Counted from the first letter of the stretch, positions 25,503 to 34,631 are shown. The stretch is DNA of 46,190 bases from Sulfurovum sp. (GCA_024763175.1 JANTGA010000003.1:1-46190), one strand, 5' to 3'. The notes: generated from the sequence alone by a model not told the origin. Numbers and translations: made by a program.

Positions 25503-26693
25503 ATGGATAATCTCGACAGGGAGATCGTAGCCCGAAACAATAGAGAATTTTGGAAAATCATCAATACTTTAAGCCTTTTAATGATTTTTATTATCGCTTA
25601 TTTTTTTATACTGATGCAGGTTTCTGGACTCATTGCAGCAGATACAGCATTTCATATTGCTTATATGGATAAATTTTTCAATCATGAGATCTATATACCG
25701 CATCCGCTTTGGCATGTCTGTACTTATTATCTCTCCCACTTTCTGAAGGTAGACTATGGCATCGCTGCTTCTATTTTTACGGCGTTCATTATTACACTTT
25801 ATGCTATGATTATCTATAAAATCGCAAAGCGTTTGGATGATAGCCAGGAAAATGAAGCAAAATGGTATTTGATTACGTTTGTTGCTTTGACTATCGGCCC
25901 ATTTTTCTGGCTAAATTACTATGCGAAGATTTATATGGGTCCAGGCTCCCCGTCCGTTTGGCACAATGTGACGCTTTTGACTGTCAAGCCGCTTGCGCTT
26001 TTGAGTGTTTTTTATACGATTAGATTTTTTGCATTCACGCAATACCGATACTTTTTCTGGGCAGCGGCCATCACATTGCTGTCGATTTTTGCCAAACCGA
26101 GTTATATCATCATCTTTTTACCTGCCCTTGTCGTCTATATGCTTTTTAAAAAGTATTTTGACAAACGCCAATTATGGTTTGCTTCAACGATCATTCTTTT
26201 TTCACTTGCCGCACTGGTGTACCAGTACACCCACGAATTTGGCAAAGGCAATGGCAGCTCTATCATCTTTGATTTTCTTGGTGTATGGTCGATCTATACA
26301 CCCAGCGTCACTGCCTCTGTCTTGATGGCATTGGGTCTGCCTCTTTTGATCACTCTGTTCAATATCCGAAGCATAGCACAGAATGAGTATATCAAGTTTA
26401 CCTGGCTTCTGGTCTTTTTTGCTTTTATTCTTTTTGCCTGTTTTGCCGAAGGGGGTGAGCGCTATATGGATGGCAACTTCAGTTGGAGCTGGCATCTTAG
26501 TTTGAGCCTGATTTATGTCTTTACAACTATCGAGTACTTCAAGCAGTATTATGTGATGCCGCCCGGCGTGAGATACACTTTGCTGGGAATCATGCTCTAT
26601 CAACTCTACGTCGGATGGTATTTTCTGGTTGAAATGATCAATGGTGTGGCATACAACAGCTCTTATGACAGTTTTCCATTCTTTTTTGGTTGA
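25503..26693 (+). CDS. GT-C-like multi-pass membrane protein, tandem copy 1
   Basis: A 396-residue membrane protein with about ten hydrophobic segments. After the first membrane segment comes a loop with ADTAFHIAYM and then HPLWHVCTYYLSHFL; an acidic residue and a histidine in this position recall the catalytic loop of GT-C enzymes that use lipid-linked sugars. Other conserved blocks are GSPSVWHNVTLLTVKPLALL, IFDFLGVWSIYTPSV and FAEGGERYMDGNFSWSWH. No family name could be recognised with certainty. ATG 25503 follows a strong AAAAAGGAG site. Two more copies follow at once with very short spacers. With the upstream GT2 and SMR-type genes it suggests a Gtr-like surface glycan modification unit. 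Confidence 0.75.
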   Translation: MDNLDREIVARNNREFWKIINTLSLLMIFIIAYFFILMQVSGLIAADTAFHIAYMDKFFNHEIYIPHPLWHVCTYYLSHFLKVDYGIAASIFTAFIITLYAMIIYKIAKRLDDSQENEAKWYLITFVALTIGPFFWLNYYAKIYMGPGSPSVWHNVTLLTVKPLALLSVFYTIRFFAFTQYRYFFWAAAITLLSIFAKPSYIIIFLPALVVYMLFKKYFDKRQLWFASTIILFSLAALVYQYTHEFGKGNGSSIIFDFLGVWSIYTPSVTASVLMALGLPLLITLFNIRSIAQNEYIKFTWLLVFFAFILFACFAEGGERYMDGNFSWSWHLSLSLIYVFTTIEYFKQYYVMPPGVRYTLLGIMLYQLYVGWYFLVEMINGVAYNSSYDSFPFFFG

Positions 26694-26707
26694 TCGGAGT
26701 CAGCAAA

Positions 26708-27901
26708 ATGCAAACATCTTCCAACGATAAAAAAACAGCGCGCAGCAGTAGAGAATTATGGACGATCATCAATGGATCGAATTTGCTCCTTCTCTTCATA
26801 ATCGCATATCTTTTGTTTTATATGCAAACTGTGGGCTTGATAGCATCGGATACCGGGTTGCATATTCAACGAATGCAACAATACTTTGACGGTATCTATT
26901 ATATACCTCACCCATTATGGCACATCGGTACGTATTATCTCTCTCATCTCTTGAAAGTTGAGTACGGTATCGCTGCGTCTATCTTCACAGCCTTTCTGGT
27001 AACGCTCTATGCAATGATCATTTACAAAATAGCACAAAGTCTTGATGAGAACAAAGAAGATTATGCAAAATGGTTTTTGATCACCTTGATCTCGTTGACG
27101 ATTGGCCCGATGTTTATTGTAAGCCTGAATTCCCGTATCTATATGGGTCCCGGCTCGCCTTCAATTTGGCATAATGTAACCCTCTTGATGGTGAAGCCGT
27201 TGGCACTATTGAGCGTTTATTATACCATCAGGTTTTTTACATCCAATCAACTCTATTATTCTGTTTTGGCCGCGATCGTGACAATCGTTTCTATTTTTGC
27301 AAAACCAAACTTTATCATTATCTTTTTACCTGCACTTGTCGTCTATATACTTCTAAAAAGATCTTTTGAGAAGCGAAAACTTCTCTTTGCTCTGGTAGTG
27401 ATTCTCTTTTCAGTGGCTTCATTGGCATACCAGTTTACACATGAGTTCGGCAAAGGCAAGGACAGTTCTATCATATTTGATTTTCTTGGTGTATGGTCGA
27501 TCTATACACCCAGCGTCACTGTTTCTGTATTGATGGCACTTGGATTGCCGTTTCTGATTACACTTTTCAATTATCAAAGCGTGAAGAAGAATGAATATAT
27601 TAAATTTTCCTGGCTTCTGGTCCTGTTTGCATTTATTCTGTTTGCCTGTTTTGCCGAAGGAGGAGAACGTTATTCAGATGGCAACTTCAGCTGGAGTTGG
27701 CATCTTAGTTTGAGTTTCATCTATTTATTTACGATTATTGAGTTTTTTAAACAGTACTTTTTGATGCCTGCTGTAGTCAGGTATTCTTTGTTGGCAATCA
27801 TGCTTTATCAAGTGTATGTTGGATGGTATTTCCTGGTCGAAATGATCAATGGTGTGGCATTTAACAGTTCCTATGATAGTTTTCCATTCTTTTTTGGTTG
27901 A
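26708..27901 (+). CDS. GT-C-like multi-pass membrane protein, tandem copy 2
   Basis: A 397-residue paralog of the preceding gene, clearly homologous along its whole length. It keeps the first-loop SDTGLHIQRM, HPLWHIGTYYLSHLLKV, GSPSIWHNVTLLMVKPLALL, IFDFLGVWSIYTPSV and FAEGGERYSDGNFSWSWH. The start is ATG 26708 with a CGGAG site, 14 bases after copy 1. A TTG at 26690 overlapping the previous gene is less likely. A 46-base block (27476-27521) is identical to copy 1 (26268-26313), although the surrounding DNA is diverged. The last 28 bases around the stop codons are also identical. Such mosaic identity suggests gene conversion or recent duplication. Confidence 0.75.
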   Translation: MQTSSNDKKTARSSRELWTIINGSNLLLLFIIAYLLFYMQTVGLIASDTGLHIQRMQQYFDGIYYIPHPLWHIGTYYLSHLLKVEYGIAASIFTAFLVTLYAMIIYKIAQSLDENKEDYAKWFLITLISLTIGPMFIVSLNSRIYMGPGSPSIWHNVTLLMVKPLALLSVYYTIRFFTSNQLYYSVLAAIVTIVSIFAKPNFIIIFLPALVVYILLKRSFEKRKLLFALVVILFSVASLAYQFTHEFGKGKDSSIIFDFLGVWSIYTPSVTVSVLMALGLPFLITLFNYQSVKKNEYIKFSWLLVLFAFILFACFAEGGERYSDGNFSWSWHLSLSFIYLFTIIEFFKQYFLMPAVVRYSLLAIMLYQVYVGWYFLVEMINGVAFNSSYDSFPFFFG

Positions 27902-27915
27902 TCGGGGTGCGACAC

Positions 27916-29088
27916 ATGAATAACACTTCTCACAGTGACAATGGGGAGTTTTGGACAATCATAAATGGATTGAATCTGCTTCTTGTTTTTATCGTTACTT
28001 ATTTTTTTGTCTATATGCAAACCCAGGGTTTGATTACCGCCGATACCAGGCAGCATATTCATTTTATGCAGCAATACTTTGAAGGTCAAGTCTATATACC
28101 GCATCCTTTGTGGCATATCGGCACATATTATCTCTCTCATCTTCTGGGGGTCGACTATAGTGTAGGTGCTTCTGTATTTACAGCTTTTCTGGTAACGTTC
28201 TATGCGATGGTCATTTACAAAATAGCGCAAAGTCTAGATACACATAAGCGTGATTATGCGAAGTGGTTTTTGATCACTTTTGTCTCTCTGGTGATAGGTC
28301 CATTTTTTCTTATGAGTTTCAATTCTCGTATCTACCTCGGCCAGGGCTCCCCATCAGTCTGGCATAATGTGACGCTCTTAACCTTGAAGCCGTTGGCACT
28401 GCTGAGTGTTTTTTATACGATTAAGTTTTTTGCATCCAATCAATACTATCACTTTATTTTGGCTGTGATCGTGACAGTTGCTTCTATTTTTGCAAAGCCA
28501 AATTATATTATCATTTTTTTACCTTCATTACTAGTCTATATGATACTGAAAAAGTATTTTGACAAACGCCAGCTTCAATTTACTCTTGTCACCGTACTCC
28601 TCTCAATCGCTGCACTGGCTTATCAGTTTACGAATGAATTTGGAGGGAAAGGCGAGGGTTCGATCATCTTTGATTTTCTAGGTGTATGGTCGATCTATTC
28701 GCCCAGTATCCCAATTTCTATCCTGATGGTACTGGGACTGCCGCTTTTGATCACATTTTTTAATTATCAAAGCGTAAAAGAGAATGAATTTATCAAATTT
28801 TCCTGGCTTTTGGTTTTCTTTGCATTTGTTTTGTTTGCCTGTTTTGCCGAAGGAGGCAAGCACTATAGCCATGGCAACTTCAGCTGGAGTTGGCATTTGA
28901 GTCTCAGTCTGATCTACGTCTTTACGATAATAGAGTATTTCAAACACTATTTTTCAATGTCCGCTGTTATTAGATACTCTTTGTTGGCAATTATGCTCTA
29001 TCAATTGTATGTCGGATGGTATTTTTTGATCGGGATGTTTAATGGTATCAACTACAATGACGCAATCAATACATTTCCTTTTTTTTGA
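27916..29088 (+). CDS. GT-C-like multi-pass membrane protein, tandem copy 3
   Basis: A 390-residue third paralog starting at ATG 27916, 14 bases after copy 2. It retains ADTRQHIHFM, HPLWHIGTYYLSHLLGV, GSPSVWHNVTLLTLKPLALL and FAEGGKHYSHGNFSWSWH. The segment before the end departs from copies 1 and 2: they finish in SSYDSFPFFFG, while this one ends NDAINTFPFF. The equivalent of WSIYTPSV reads WSIYSPSI here. It is the most diverged copy, especially in the central periplasmic-loop regions, where acceptor or sugar specificity could differ. A good terminator follows at 29134. Confidence 0.75.
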   Translation: MNNTSHSDNGEFWTIINGLNLLLVFIVTYFFVYMQTQGLITADTRQHIHFMQQYFEGQVYIPHPLWHIGTYYLSHLLGVDYSVGASVFTAFLVTFYAMVIYKIAQSLDTHKRDYAKWFLITFVSLVIGPFFLMSFNSRIYLGQGSPSVWHNVTLLTLKPLALLSVFYTIKFFASNQYYHFILAVIVTVASIFAKPNYIIIFLPSLLVYMILKKYFDKRQLQFTLVTVLLSIAALAYQFTNEFGGKGEGSIIFDFLGVWSIYSPSIPISILMVLGLPLLITFFNYQSVKENEFIKFSWLLVFFAFVLFACFAEGGKHYSHGNFSWSWHLSLSLIYVFTIIEYFKHYFSMSAVIRYSLLAIMLYQLYVGWYFLIGMFNGINYNDAINTFPFF

Positions 29089-29133
29089 CCCCCACGAAGA
29101 TGATTGTATGCCCTGCGTTTGATTAGAGGGGTC

Positions 29134-29162
29134 GAGAGAGTGCAGGTTTCTCTCTCTTTTTT
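29134..29162 (+). terminator. Intrinsic terminator after the GT-C-like array
   Basis: A 7-bp stem GAGAGAG/CTCTCTC with a 9-base loop, directly followed by six T. It lies 46 bases after the copy 3 stop codon and separates the array from the convergent PPK2 gene. Confidence 0.75.
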
Positions 29163-29182
29163 GTTGTTTTGTCTCTCAGGAA

Positions 29183-30073
29183 TTATCCAATAAACTTCCC
29201 GCTTCTGCTTCTTTGTGCGATCATAATCTCTGTCTCTCTGGCACCGGAGATCACGATGTCAGGATCGAGTGTATAGTCGAGCTCTTCTCCCCGGCCTTCA
29301 TAATCGATGGAATTGAGGATAACTTTCATTGCCTCGAGTCTGGCTTTGTGCTTATCGTTTGAACGGATCACTGTCCAAGGTGCATTGTGTGAATGGGTTC
29401 GCTTGATCATTTCGAATTTGGTATTGGTGAAGTCATCCCATCTGTCTTGTGCCTGTACATCGATCTCGCTGAGTTTCCATTGTCTGAGAGGATCGGTTTT
29501 GCGACGCTCAAATCGTCGTGCTTGCTCATCCTTGGTAACAGAGAAATAAAGTTTGATCAGGACAACACCCTGTCTTGTCAAATCCTTTTCGAAGCCTTTG
29601 ACACCTTTCATGAAGTCATCATACTCTTTTTGTGTACAAAATCCAAATACAGACTCTACCATCGCTCTGTTATACCAGCTTCGGTCAAAGAGGACGATCT
29701 CTCCGCCTCGGGGGAAATGGGAAATGTATTTTTGGTAAAACCATTGCGTTCTTTGCTCGTCAGTCGGCTTGCCCAGTGCTACGACACGATAGTGCTTTTC
29801 ATTCATGTAGCGTGTCACCCGTCGTATCGTTCCACCTTTGCCTGCAGCATCGCGCCCCTCAAAGAGGATAATCATTTTCTGATTCGTATTTTCGATATGT
29901 TTTTGCAGCTTGATAAGCTCTGCCTGGTAGGGCTTGAGAGACTGTTCATCCCTGCGCTTTTTGAGCGCCTTGTTGGCTTTTTGGCCACTTGATTTAGACT
30001 CTTTAAATGTCTGTATTAATTCATCAAGCGAAACAGCTGTTCCATCGATATCGATTTGATTGTTTGTTTCCAT
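29183..30073 (-). CDS. ppk2: Polyphosphate kinase 2 (PPK2)
   Basis: A 296-residue PPK2-family kinase, which transfers phosphate between polyphosphate and nucleoside di- or monophosphates. Walker A is GRDAAGKG at residues 73-80, and the lid/Walker B region is FDRSWYNRA at about 129-137. PLRQWKLSEID and RSNDKHKARLEAM are further PPK2 blocks. Single-domain length and the RSWYNRAMVESVFGFC segment fit the ADP- or GDP-forming class I type. The start is ATG 30073 with an AAAGGA site. Upstream is a 170-base gap with A/T-rich sequence. It is convergent with the glycan array. Confidence 0.93.
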   Translation of the reverse strand: METNNQIDIDGTAVSLDELIQTFKESKSSGQKANKALKKRRDEQSLKPYQAELIKLQKHIENTNQKMIILFEGRDAAGKGGTIRRVTRYMNEKHYRVVALGKPTDEQRTQWFYQKYISHFPRGGEIVLFDRSWYNRAMVESVFGFCTQKEYDDFMKGVKGFEKDLTRQGVVLIKLYFSVTKDEQARRFERRKTDPLRQWKLSEIDVQAQDRWDDFTNTKFEMIKRTHSHNAPWTVIRSNDKHKARLEAMKVILNSIDYEGRGEELDYTLDPDIVISGARETEIMIAQRSRSGKFIG

Positions 30074-30243
30074 CTGTTTTCCTTTTTTTTGGATATTTAC
30101 CTGATTGCAGCCCTGTGTGATAATAGGGATGGCTTATTATACTCTTAGAGTACTTCATACATAGAAAAAATATTTTTATCTAGAAGATTAGTGGGGAGAG
30201 ATGATACTTCTCGCCCCAGCAAAAAAGCAAAAAAGAGGGTATT
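30074..30243. other. Intergenic gap between ppk2 and the PhnA-domain gene
   Basis: A 170-base A/T-rich stretch that should contain the ppk2 promoter. On the minus strand T-rich runs (CTCTTTTTTGCTTTTTTG) follow the PhnA-domain stop codon and could help end that transcript, but I see no convincing stem. No gene or RNA is evident. Confidence 0.4.
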
Positions 30244-30801
30244 CTAAGCTTTCTTGAGAAACTTTGATAGCAGCACGATGCGAGTACCGTTGACGCGACC
30301 CTCTATCTGTCCTTCGATACCATTGAGGGCTATATTTTTGACGACAGTGCCTCGTTTGGCGGTAAATCCGGCCCCTTTGACTTCGAGATCTTTGATGATC
30401 GTGACGCTGTCGCCTGCTTCAAGCGTTGTACCGTTGCTGTCACGTACTGTGACGGCTTGTTCTTCATCATCATTTGCCTCTGCGTCTGCCCATACCTGCA
30501 CTTCAGGTTCCAGGTAGAGCATGCTCAGAAGATCCTGCTCACCAAGGCGTTTGAGCATACGATAGGCCATCACCTGTACTGCCGGTTCCTGATTCCACAT
30601 ACTGTCGTTGAGACATTTCCAGTGGCGACTATCCATCTTTTTGGGATCTTCGATCTGCTCGATGCACGTACTGCATGCCAGGATAGACTGGGCAGCGCTT
30701 CCGTCCGAAGGCGATACTTCATAGACACTCAGCTCTTCAGTTGCCGAACAGAGTTCGCAGACACCATTACTTCGCGCTATTAATTCATCTTTTACACTCA
30801 T
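30244..30801 (-). CDS. PhnA-domain protein
   Basis: A 185-residue protein with an N-terminal zinc-ribbon-like half (CELC at about 15-18 and CSTC at about 44-47), then an HWKCLNDSMWNQEPAVQVMAYRML block. A C-terminal PhnA-type SH3-like domain follows (SNGTTLEAGDSVTIIKDLEVKG and FTAKRGTVVKNI). The name is historical: PhnA/YjdM is not needed for phosphonate breakdown and its role is unknown. The start was taken at ATG 30801 because MSVKDELIARSNGVCELC fits relatives; ATG 30807, two codons earlier, is also possible. It lies 32 bases after the zinc-ribbon membrane protein, in the same direction. Confidence 0.85.
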   Translation of the reverse strand: MSVKDELIARSNGVCELCSATEELSVYEVSPSDGSAAQSILACSTCIEQIEDPKKMDSRHWKCLNDSMWNQEPAVQVMAYRMLKRLGEQDLLSMLYLEPEVQVWADAEANDDEEQAVTVRDSNGTTLEAGDSVTIIKDLEVKGAGFTAKRGTVVKNIALNGIEGQIEGRVNGTRIVLLSKFLKKA

Positions 30802-30833
30802 TATCATTAGGTCCTTTTTTATTTTTCGTAATA

Positions 30834-32054
30834 TTATGCCATAATGGTGCTATTTTCCCACTTCTTTTTCCCGCAATGCGTACAATAATTTCCCTTGCTT
30901 AGAGTATTTTGATGGCAGGCAGGGCATTGGTCATAGTGCTTGAATCCACAGACAGGACAATAATCACCAACGATGGTGCAGCCACACTCTGTACATCTTC
31001 CCTGTTTGATATTGAGCAGCTCCTGTTTTCTCTTTTTGATGCCGGTGGTATCGTTTTTCTGCACACGGTAGATGATGACACCAAAGAGGATGATGAAAAA
31101 AAGTATCGCCAGAATATTGAGCACAATAGCCAAGTTGTACTGCATAAAAAATGCGATAATCTTTTGAAAAAAGAGCTTGGGCATAATGTCATAAACAAAG
31201 AGTATCAGATAATAAAGAGCATAGAGTGCTGCGACATTGGCAACATGCAAGGTGAGATGAGAAAGGATAAAGTGTCGCCTGCTTACCATCACACGATAGA
31301 GGAGATAGAAAAGCAGCCAGATCGGGATCAAAAAGGCAAATGCCTGCATGGTTCGTTTGAAATGATAATAGCGTGATACTGAGCGGTGATGTGCTTTGAT
31401 CATCTTCCTGTTGGCCTGATAGTAGCTATCAAATTTCTGATAGCTTGCGTAACTTTCCAGTGATTCCAGCTTTTTGATTTGATACTTTAGATGATTCAGC
31501 TTCTCTTGAGTATTTTTCAAGTCTGCAGATACTCTCGAAGTAGAAGAGGGGAGAATCGAACGATTGAGATCTTGACCGGCAACTTTTTCCAGGAGCATAT
31601 CGCCATAACTTCTCTTGAGTCGCCGGATCTGATAACTAGCCTGGCTTTGTTGCTGACGGAGGTTTTTGAGTCTCGTCAAGTTGTTTTGAAAAGCAGGATC
31701 CTTCAGAAAAGCAAGATAATCCCTTTTGAGCTCCTGACACTGCGGATCATCGCCGAACTTTCCGGATAAGGTACTGTATTGCCGCGAACTTTTGTAGTAG
31801 CGGTAATTTCGCTCCATCTCTTTAAAAGTAAAGGGCTTCTCTCTATCGATCAGTTTTTTGCACTCGTAGCCAAATTGCTGATAGGGTGACTTGGTCTGCG
31901 CTGTTTGCCAGCTCATTCCCCATCCGATGATGATGACAATAGTAACAATGAAGATACCGAGCAAAAATTTGGCACCGCCGGTGAGTTCCCTCTGGTCAAT
32001 AACGAAGAGTGAATCTTTGTATTTCCTGATATAAGAGCTGAGTTTTTTGAGCAT
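30834..32054 (-). CDS. Membrane protein with C-terminal double zinc ribbon
   Basis: A 406-residue protein of unknown function. One membrane segment lies near residues 28-48 (FLLGIFIVTIVIIIGWGMSW). A charged helical stretch with coiled-coil character follows at roughly 60-235. Three more hydrophobic segments lie between about 240 and 350. The C-terminus has four C-x2-C pairs (CTEC, CPVC, CPAC, CTHC), a double zinc ribbon that should face the cytoplasm. The start ATG 32054 has an AAAGGA site. No enzyme motif is recognised. Zinc ribbons on membrane proteins often mediate protein or nucleic acid contacts. Confidence 0.7.
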   Translation of the reverse strand: MLKKLSSYIRKYKDSLFVIDQRELTGGAKFLLGIFIVTIVIIIGWGMSWQTAQTKSPYQQFGYECKKLIDREKPFTFKEMERNYRYYKSSRQYSTLSGKFGDDPQCQELKRDYLAFLKDPAFQNNLTRLKNLRQQQSQASYQIRRLKRSYGDMLLEKVAGQDLNRSILPSSTSRVSADLKNTQEKLNHLKYQIKKLESLESYASYQKFDSYYQANRKMIKAHHRSVSRYYHFKRTMQAFAFLIPIWLLFYLLYRVMVSRRHFILSHLTLHVANVAALYALYYLILFVYDIMPKLFFQKIIAFFMQYNLAIVLNILAILFFIILFGVIIYRVQKNDTTGIKKRKQELLNIKQGRCTECGCTIVGDYCPVCGFKHYDQCPACHQNTLSKGNYCTHCGKKKWENSTIMA

Positions 32055-32151
32055 CGTATGTCATCCTTTGTTGTTCTCTATTGCTTATTTTAGCATAATC
32101 TTCTAAGCGCTTCTAAGCTATAGTTCGTAAAAGAATAGCGAAGGAAGAAGA

Positions 32152-32682
32152 ATGGATAAAATCAAAATTGGTGTGCTTACGGCCAGCGACAGGGCGAGTC
32201 GGGGGATCTACGAGGATGTCTCCGGAGTGGCGATCATGGACACGATGAAGGCATATCTGCTCAATGATTGTGAATACGAATATCGCTGCATCGCCGACGA
32301 GCAGGAGTTGATCGAAAGTACTCTGATCAGTCTGGCAGAGATGGGATGCGATCTGATCGTGACGACAGGCGGTACCGGTCCGGCTCCCAGAGATGTGACG
32401 ACCGAAGCGACCGAAGCAGTTTGTCAGAAGCTCCTGCCGGGATTTGGCGAGCAGATGCGTGCTGTCAGTCTCCAGTATGTTCCTACCGCGATCCTGTCAC
32501 GCCAAACAGCCGGGATTTGCCAAAAGTCCCTGATCATCAATCTTCCGGGGAAACCCAAATCGATCCGAGAGTGCCTCGATGCAGTCTTCCCTGCGGTACC
32601 ATACTGTATCGATTTGGTCGGTGGTCGTTATATGGAAGCTGATGAATCGGTGATTAAAATTTTCAGACCCAAACAGAAGTAA
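32152..32682 (+). CDS. mog: Molybdopterin adenylyltransferase (Mog/MoaB family)
   Basis: A 176-residue protein that activates molybdopterin by adenylylation before molybdate insertion. The family signature TTGGTGPAPRDVTTEA is intact, as are GVLTASDRASRGIYEDVSG at the N-terminus and IINLPGKPKSIRECLDAV towards the C-terminus. The DVTxEA form and the length favour Mog over MoaB. The start ATG 32152 has an AAGGAAG site. It is followed three bases later by a small gene. Presence fits an anaerobic or chemolithotrophic lifestyle with molybdoenzymes. Confidence 0.9.
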   Translation: MDKIKIGVLTASDRASRGIYEDVSGVAIMDTMKAYLLNDCEYEYRCIADEQELIESTLISLAEMGCDLIVTTGGTGPAPRDVTTEATEAVCQKLLPGFGEQMRAVSLQYVPTAILSRQTAGICQKSLIINLPGKPKSIRECLDAVFPAVPYCIDLVGGRYMEADESVIKIFRPKQK

Positions 32683-32685
32683 GCT

Positions 32686-32889
32686 ATGAATATCGAATTT
32701 ATCGAAGCTAGAATCAATGAGATTTATCAAGAGTTGGAAAAAGAGGTAATGGAAGTGTTGATGGATGAGTCTCTGGATAAAAAGCAGACCAACCTGAGGA
32801 TGAAGCCCCTCACATCGACCAAACAGATCCTTGCCAATGCGATCGAGAGTATCAAGATGGTGGAACGCCTCTCTGAAGAGGAGGAGTAG
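32686..32889 (+). CDS. Small acidic helical protein downstream of mog
   Basis: A 67-residue protein with no known domain, rich in E, K, I and L and likely an all-helical protein (IEARINEIYQELEKEVMEVLMDE). It ends in an acidic run (LSEEEE). The start lies three bases after the mog stop, so it is probably co-transcribed and perhaps coupled. The sequence has coding character (balanced codons, no low-complexity run), but I cannot suggest a function. Confidence 0.55.
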   Translation: MNIEFIEARINEIYQELEKEVMEVLMDESLDKKQTNLRMKPLTSTKQILANAIESIKMVERLSEEEE

Positions 32890-32949
32890 CTGTTCGGTGA
32901 ATTTTCACTCTACGGATTGCTCGGATATGGAAAAACCAACAGAAAACAC

Positions 32950-34488
32950 TCAGTAGTTGATTGCTACCCTATAGGTCGGGTCGTCCTCTTCGTAGCTACA
33001 GTGGGGGCCGGCAGCTTTGAGTGTTTTTTTGCAGTCTTCACTCAAGTGGCGCAAGGTCAGCTGCTTGCCGGCTGCTTCATATTTCCGAGTCAGCGAATCG
33101 ATCGCTTCGACACCCGAGGCATCCATCACCCGGGCATTTTTGAAATCGATAATAACTTTCTCCGGATCATCATCCATCGTAAAGTTTTCAAAAAAGTTGG
33201 TTACCGAAGCAAAAAACAGAGGCCCTTCGAGTGTATAGACTTTGCTCCCGTCTTTTTCGGTGTGTGTGCGGGCGAAGATGCGAGCATGCTTCCAGGCAAA
33301 AACCAGTGCCGAGATAATTACTCCTGAAATAACAGCAATCGCAAGATCAGCAAAGATCGTGATGAGTGTGACGACGACCATCACAAAAGCATCACTCTTT
33401 GGCATATACTTGAGATGGCTGGCACTACTCCACTCGAAAGTACCGATACTCACCATAAACATGATGCCTACCAGTACAGAGACGGGGATGATGTTGAGCA
33501 GATCAGTCAGAGTGGCGACAAGCAGCATCAGCCCGATCGCAGCGGTGATCCCCGAAAGTCGCCCCAGTCCGCCGGAGGTATAGTTGATGATCGATTGACC
33601 GATCATAGCGCAGCCCGGCATACCTCCGAAGCAGCCGCACGCGATATTGCCTGTGCCCTGTGCGATACACTCTTTGTTGCCTGATCCTCTCGTGCCACTC
33701 ATCTCATCGAGTACCGAGAGGGTCAGGAGAGATTCGATCAATCCCACCAAAGCGACGATTACAGCATATGGAAAGACCATCATCAGGGCATCCAGACTGA
33801 AAATTGTATCAGGGATATGGAAGGAGGGGAGCTGCCCTTTGAATTGAGTCAAGTCAGTCAAACTTCCTACCGTGATGGTATCGATACTCGCGTAGTAGAC
33901 CAAAAGTGTGATAACGATAATCGCAACAAGTCCGGCCGGCACAGCCTTCGTCACTTTGGGAAGGTAAAACATAATCAGCATCGTGGCAAAGACCAGTAGA
34001 TACATTTCGATGCCCTGCCCATCGAAAAACTTGAATTGAGCCATTGCAATGACAATCGCCAAACCGTTGACAAAGCCATACATGGCAGGCTGCGGCACAA
34101 GTCGGATAAATTTTCCCAGTTTCATCACGCCGGCAAGGATTTGCAGTATACCTGCAAGTATAGCGGTCAAAGTGATATACTGAAGGATTCCGTATGCCAG
34201 TTCATTGCCGCTGACACCGTTTGCTTGAAGCATCGTGTTGACTTTCAGACTCAGGCCGACCAGTACGACAGCAACTGCACCGGTCGCACCTGAGATCATC
34301 CCGGGCTTTCCACCGATGATCGCAGTGACGAGACCAAGAATAAAAGCTGTATAGAGCCCCACGATCGGACTGACGTCTGCGATGAAAGAGAAGGCAATGG
34401 CTTCTGGTACCAATGCGACAGCGACGACCAGGCCTGAGAGGATATCATTTTTGATATTATCTGTTTTATAATTGGAAATATTGAACAC
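32950..34488 (-). CDS. SulP-family anion transporter with STAS domain
   Basis: A 512-residue inner-membrane transporter. The N-terminal two thirds has the SulP core with many membrane segments, including the signature DILSGLVVAVALVPEAIAFS and CFGGMPGCAMIGQSIIN. The last 120 residues form a cytoplasmic STAS domain (VIIDFKNARVMDASGVEAID). The start is GTG 34488 with AAGGAATT upstream. Bacterial relatives carry sulfate, bicarbonate or other anions; the substrate cannot be told here. Bicarbonate uptake (BicA-like) would suit an autotroph, but that is a guess. Confidence 0.88.
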   Translation of the reverse strand: MFNISNYKTDNIKNDILSGLVVAVALVPEAIAFSFIADVSPIVGLYTAFILGLVTAIIGGKPGMISGATGAVAVVLVGLSLKVNTMLQANGVSGNELAYGILQYITLTAILAGILQILAGVMKLGKFIRLVPQPAMYGFVNGLAIVIAMAQFKFFDGQGIEMYLLVFATMLIMFYLPKVTKAVPAGLVAIIVITLLVYYASIDTITVGSLTDLTQFKGQLPSFHIPDTIFSLDALMMVFPYAVIVALVGLIESLLTLSVLDEMSGTRGSGNKECIAQGTGNIACGCFGGMPGCAMIGQSIINYTSGGLGRLSGITAAIGLMLLVATLTDLLNIIPVSVLVGIMFMVSIGTFEWSSASHLKYMPKSDAFVMVVVTLITIFADLAIAVISGVIISALVFAWKHARIFARTHTEKDGSKVYTLEGPLFFASVTNFFENFTMDDDPEKVIIDFKNARVMDASGVEAIDSLTRKYEAAGKQLTLRHLSEDCKKTLKAAGPHCSYEEDDPTYRVAINY

Positions 34489-34605
34489 TAAAATTCCTTA
34501 TGAAGAGTAAATAGTTTGGAAGGGTTAAAATTTTCAGGATTTTAGCATAATTAAGCAAAATGCTCTCTGTACTTGATAGTAGCTATCTATAGATATATGA
34601 TATTT

Positions 34606-34631
34606 CAGGATTGCACATATGCACAATCCTG
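34606..34631 (-). repeat. Palindrome downstream of the Ala/Gly/Lys-rich gene
   Basis: An 8-bp inverted repeat, CAGGATTG and CAATCCTG, with a 10-base spacer lies 27 bases after the stop of the exported protein gene. There is no T-run on either side, so a 3' stabilising hairpin is as likely as a terminator. The rest of the 34489-34657 gap is A/T-rich and shows no gene. Confidence 0.45.

Noticed and set aside
30244-30801. Phosphonate degradation gene
   Set aside because: PhnA-domain proteins carry this name for historical reasons only. No C-P lyase or phosphonate transport gene is present.
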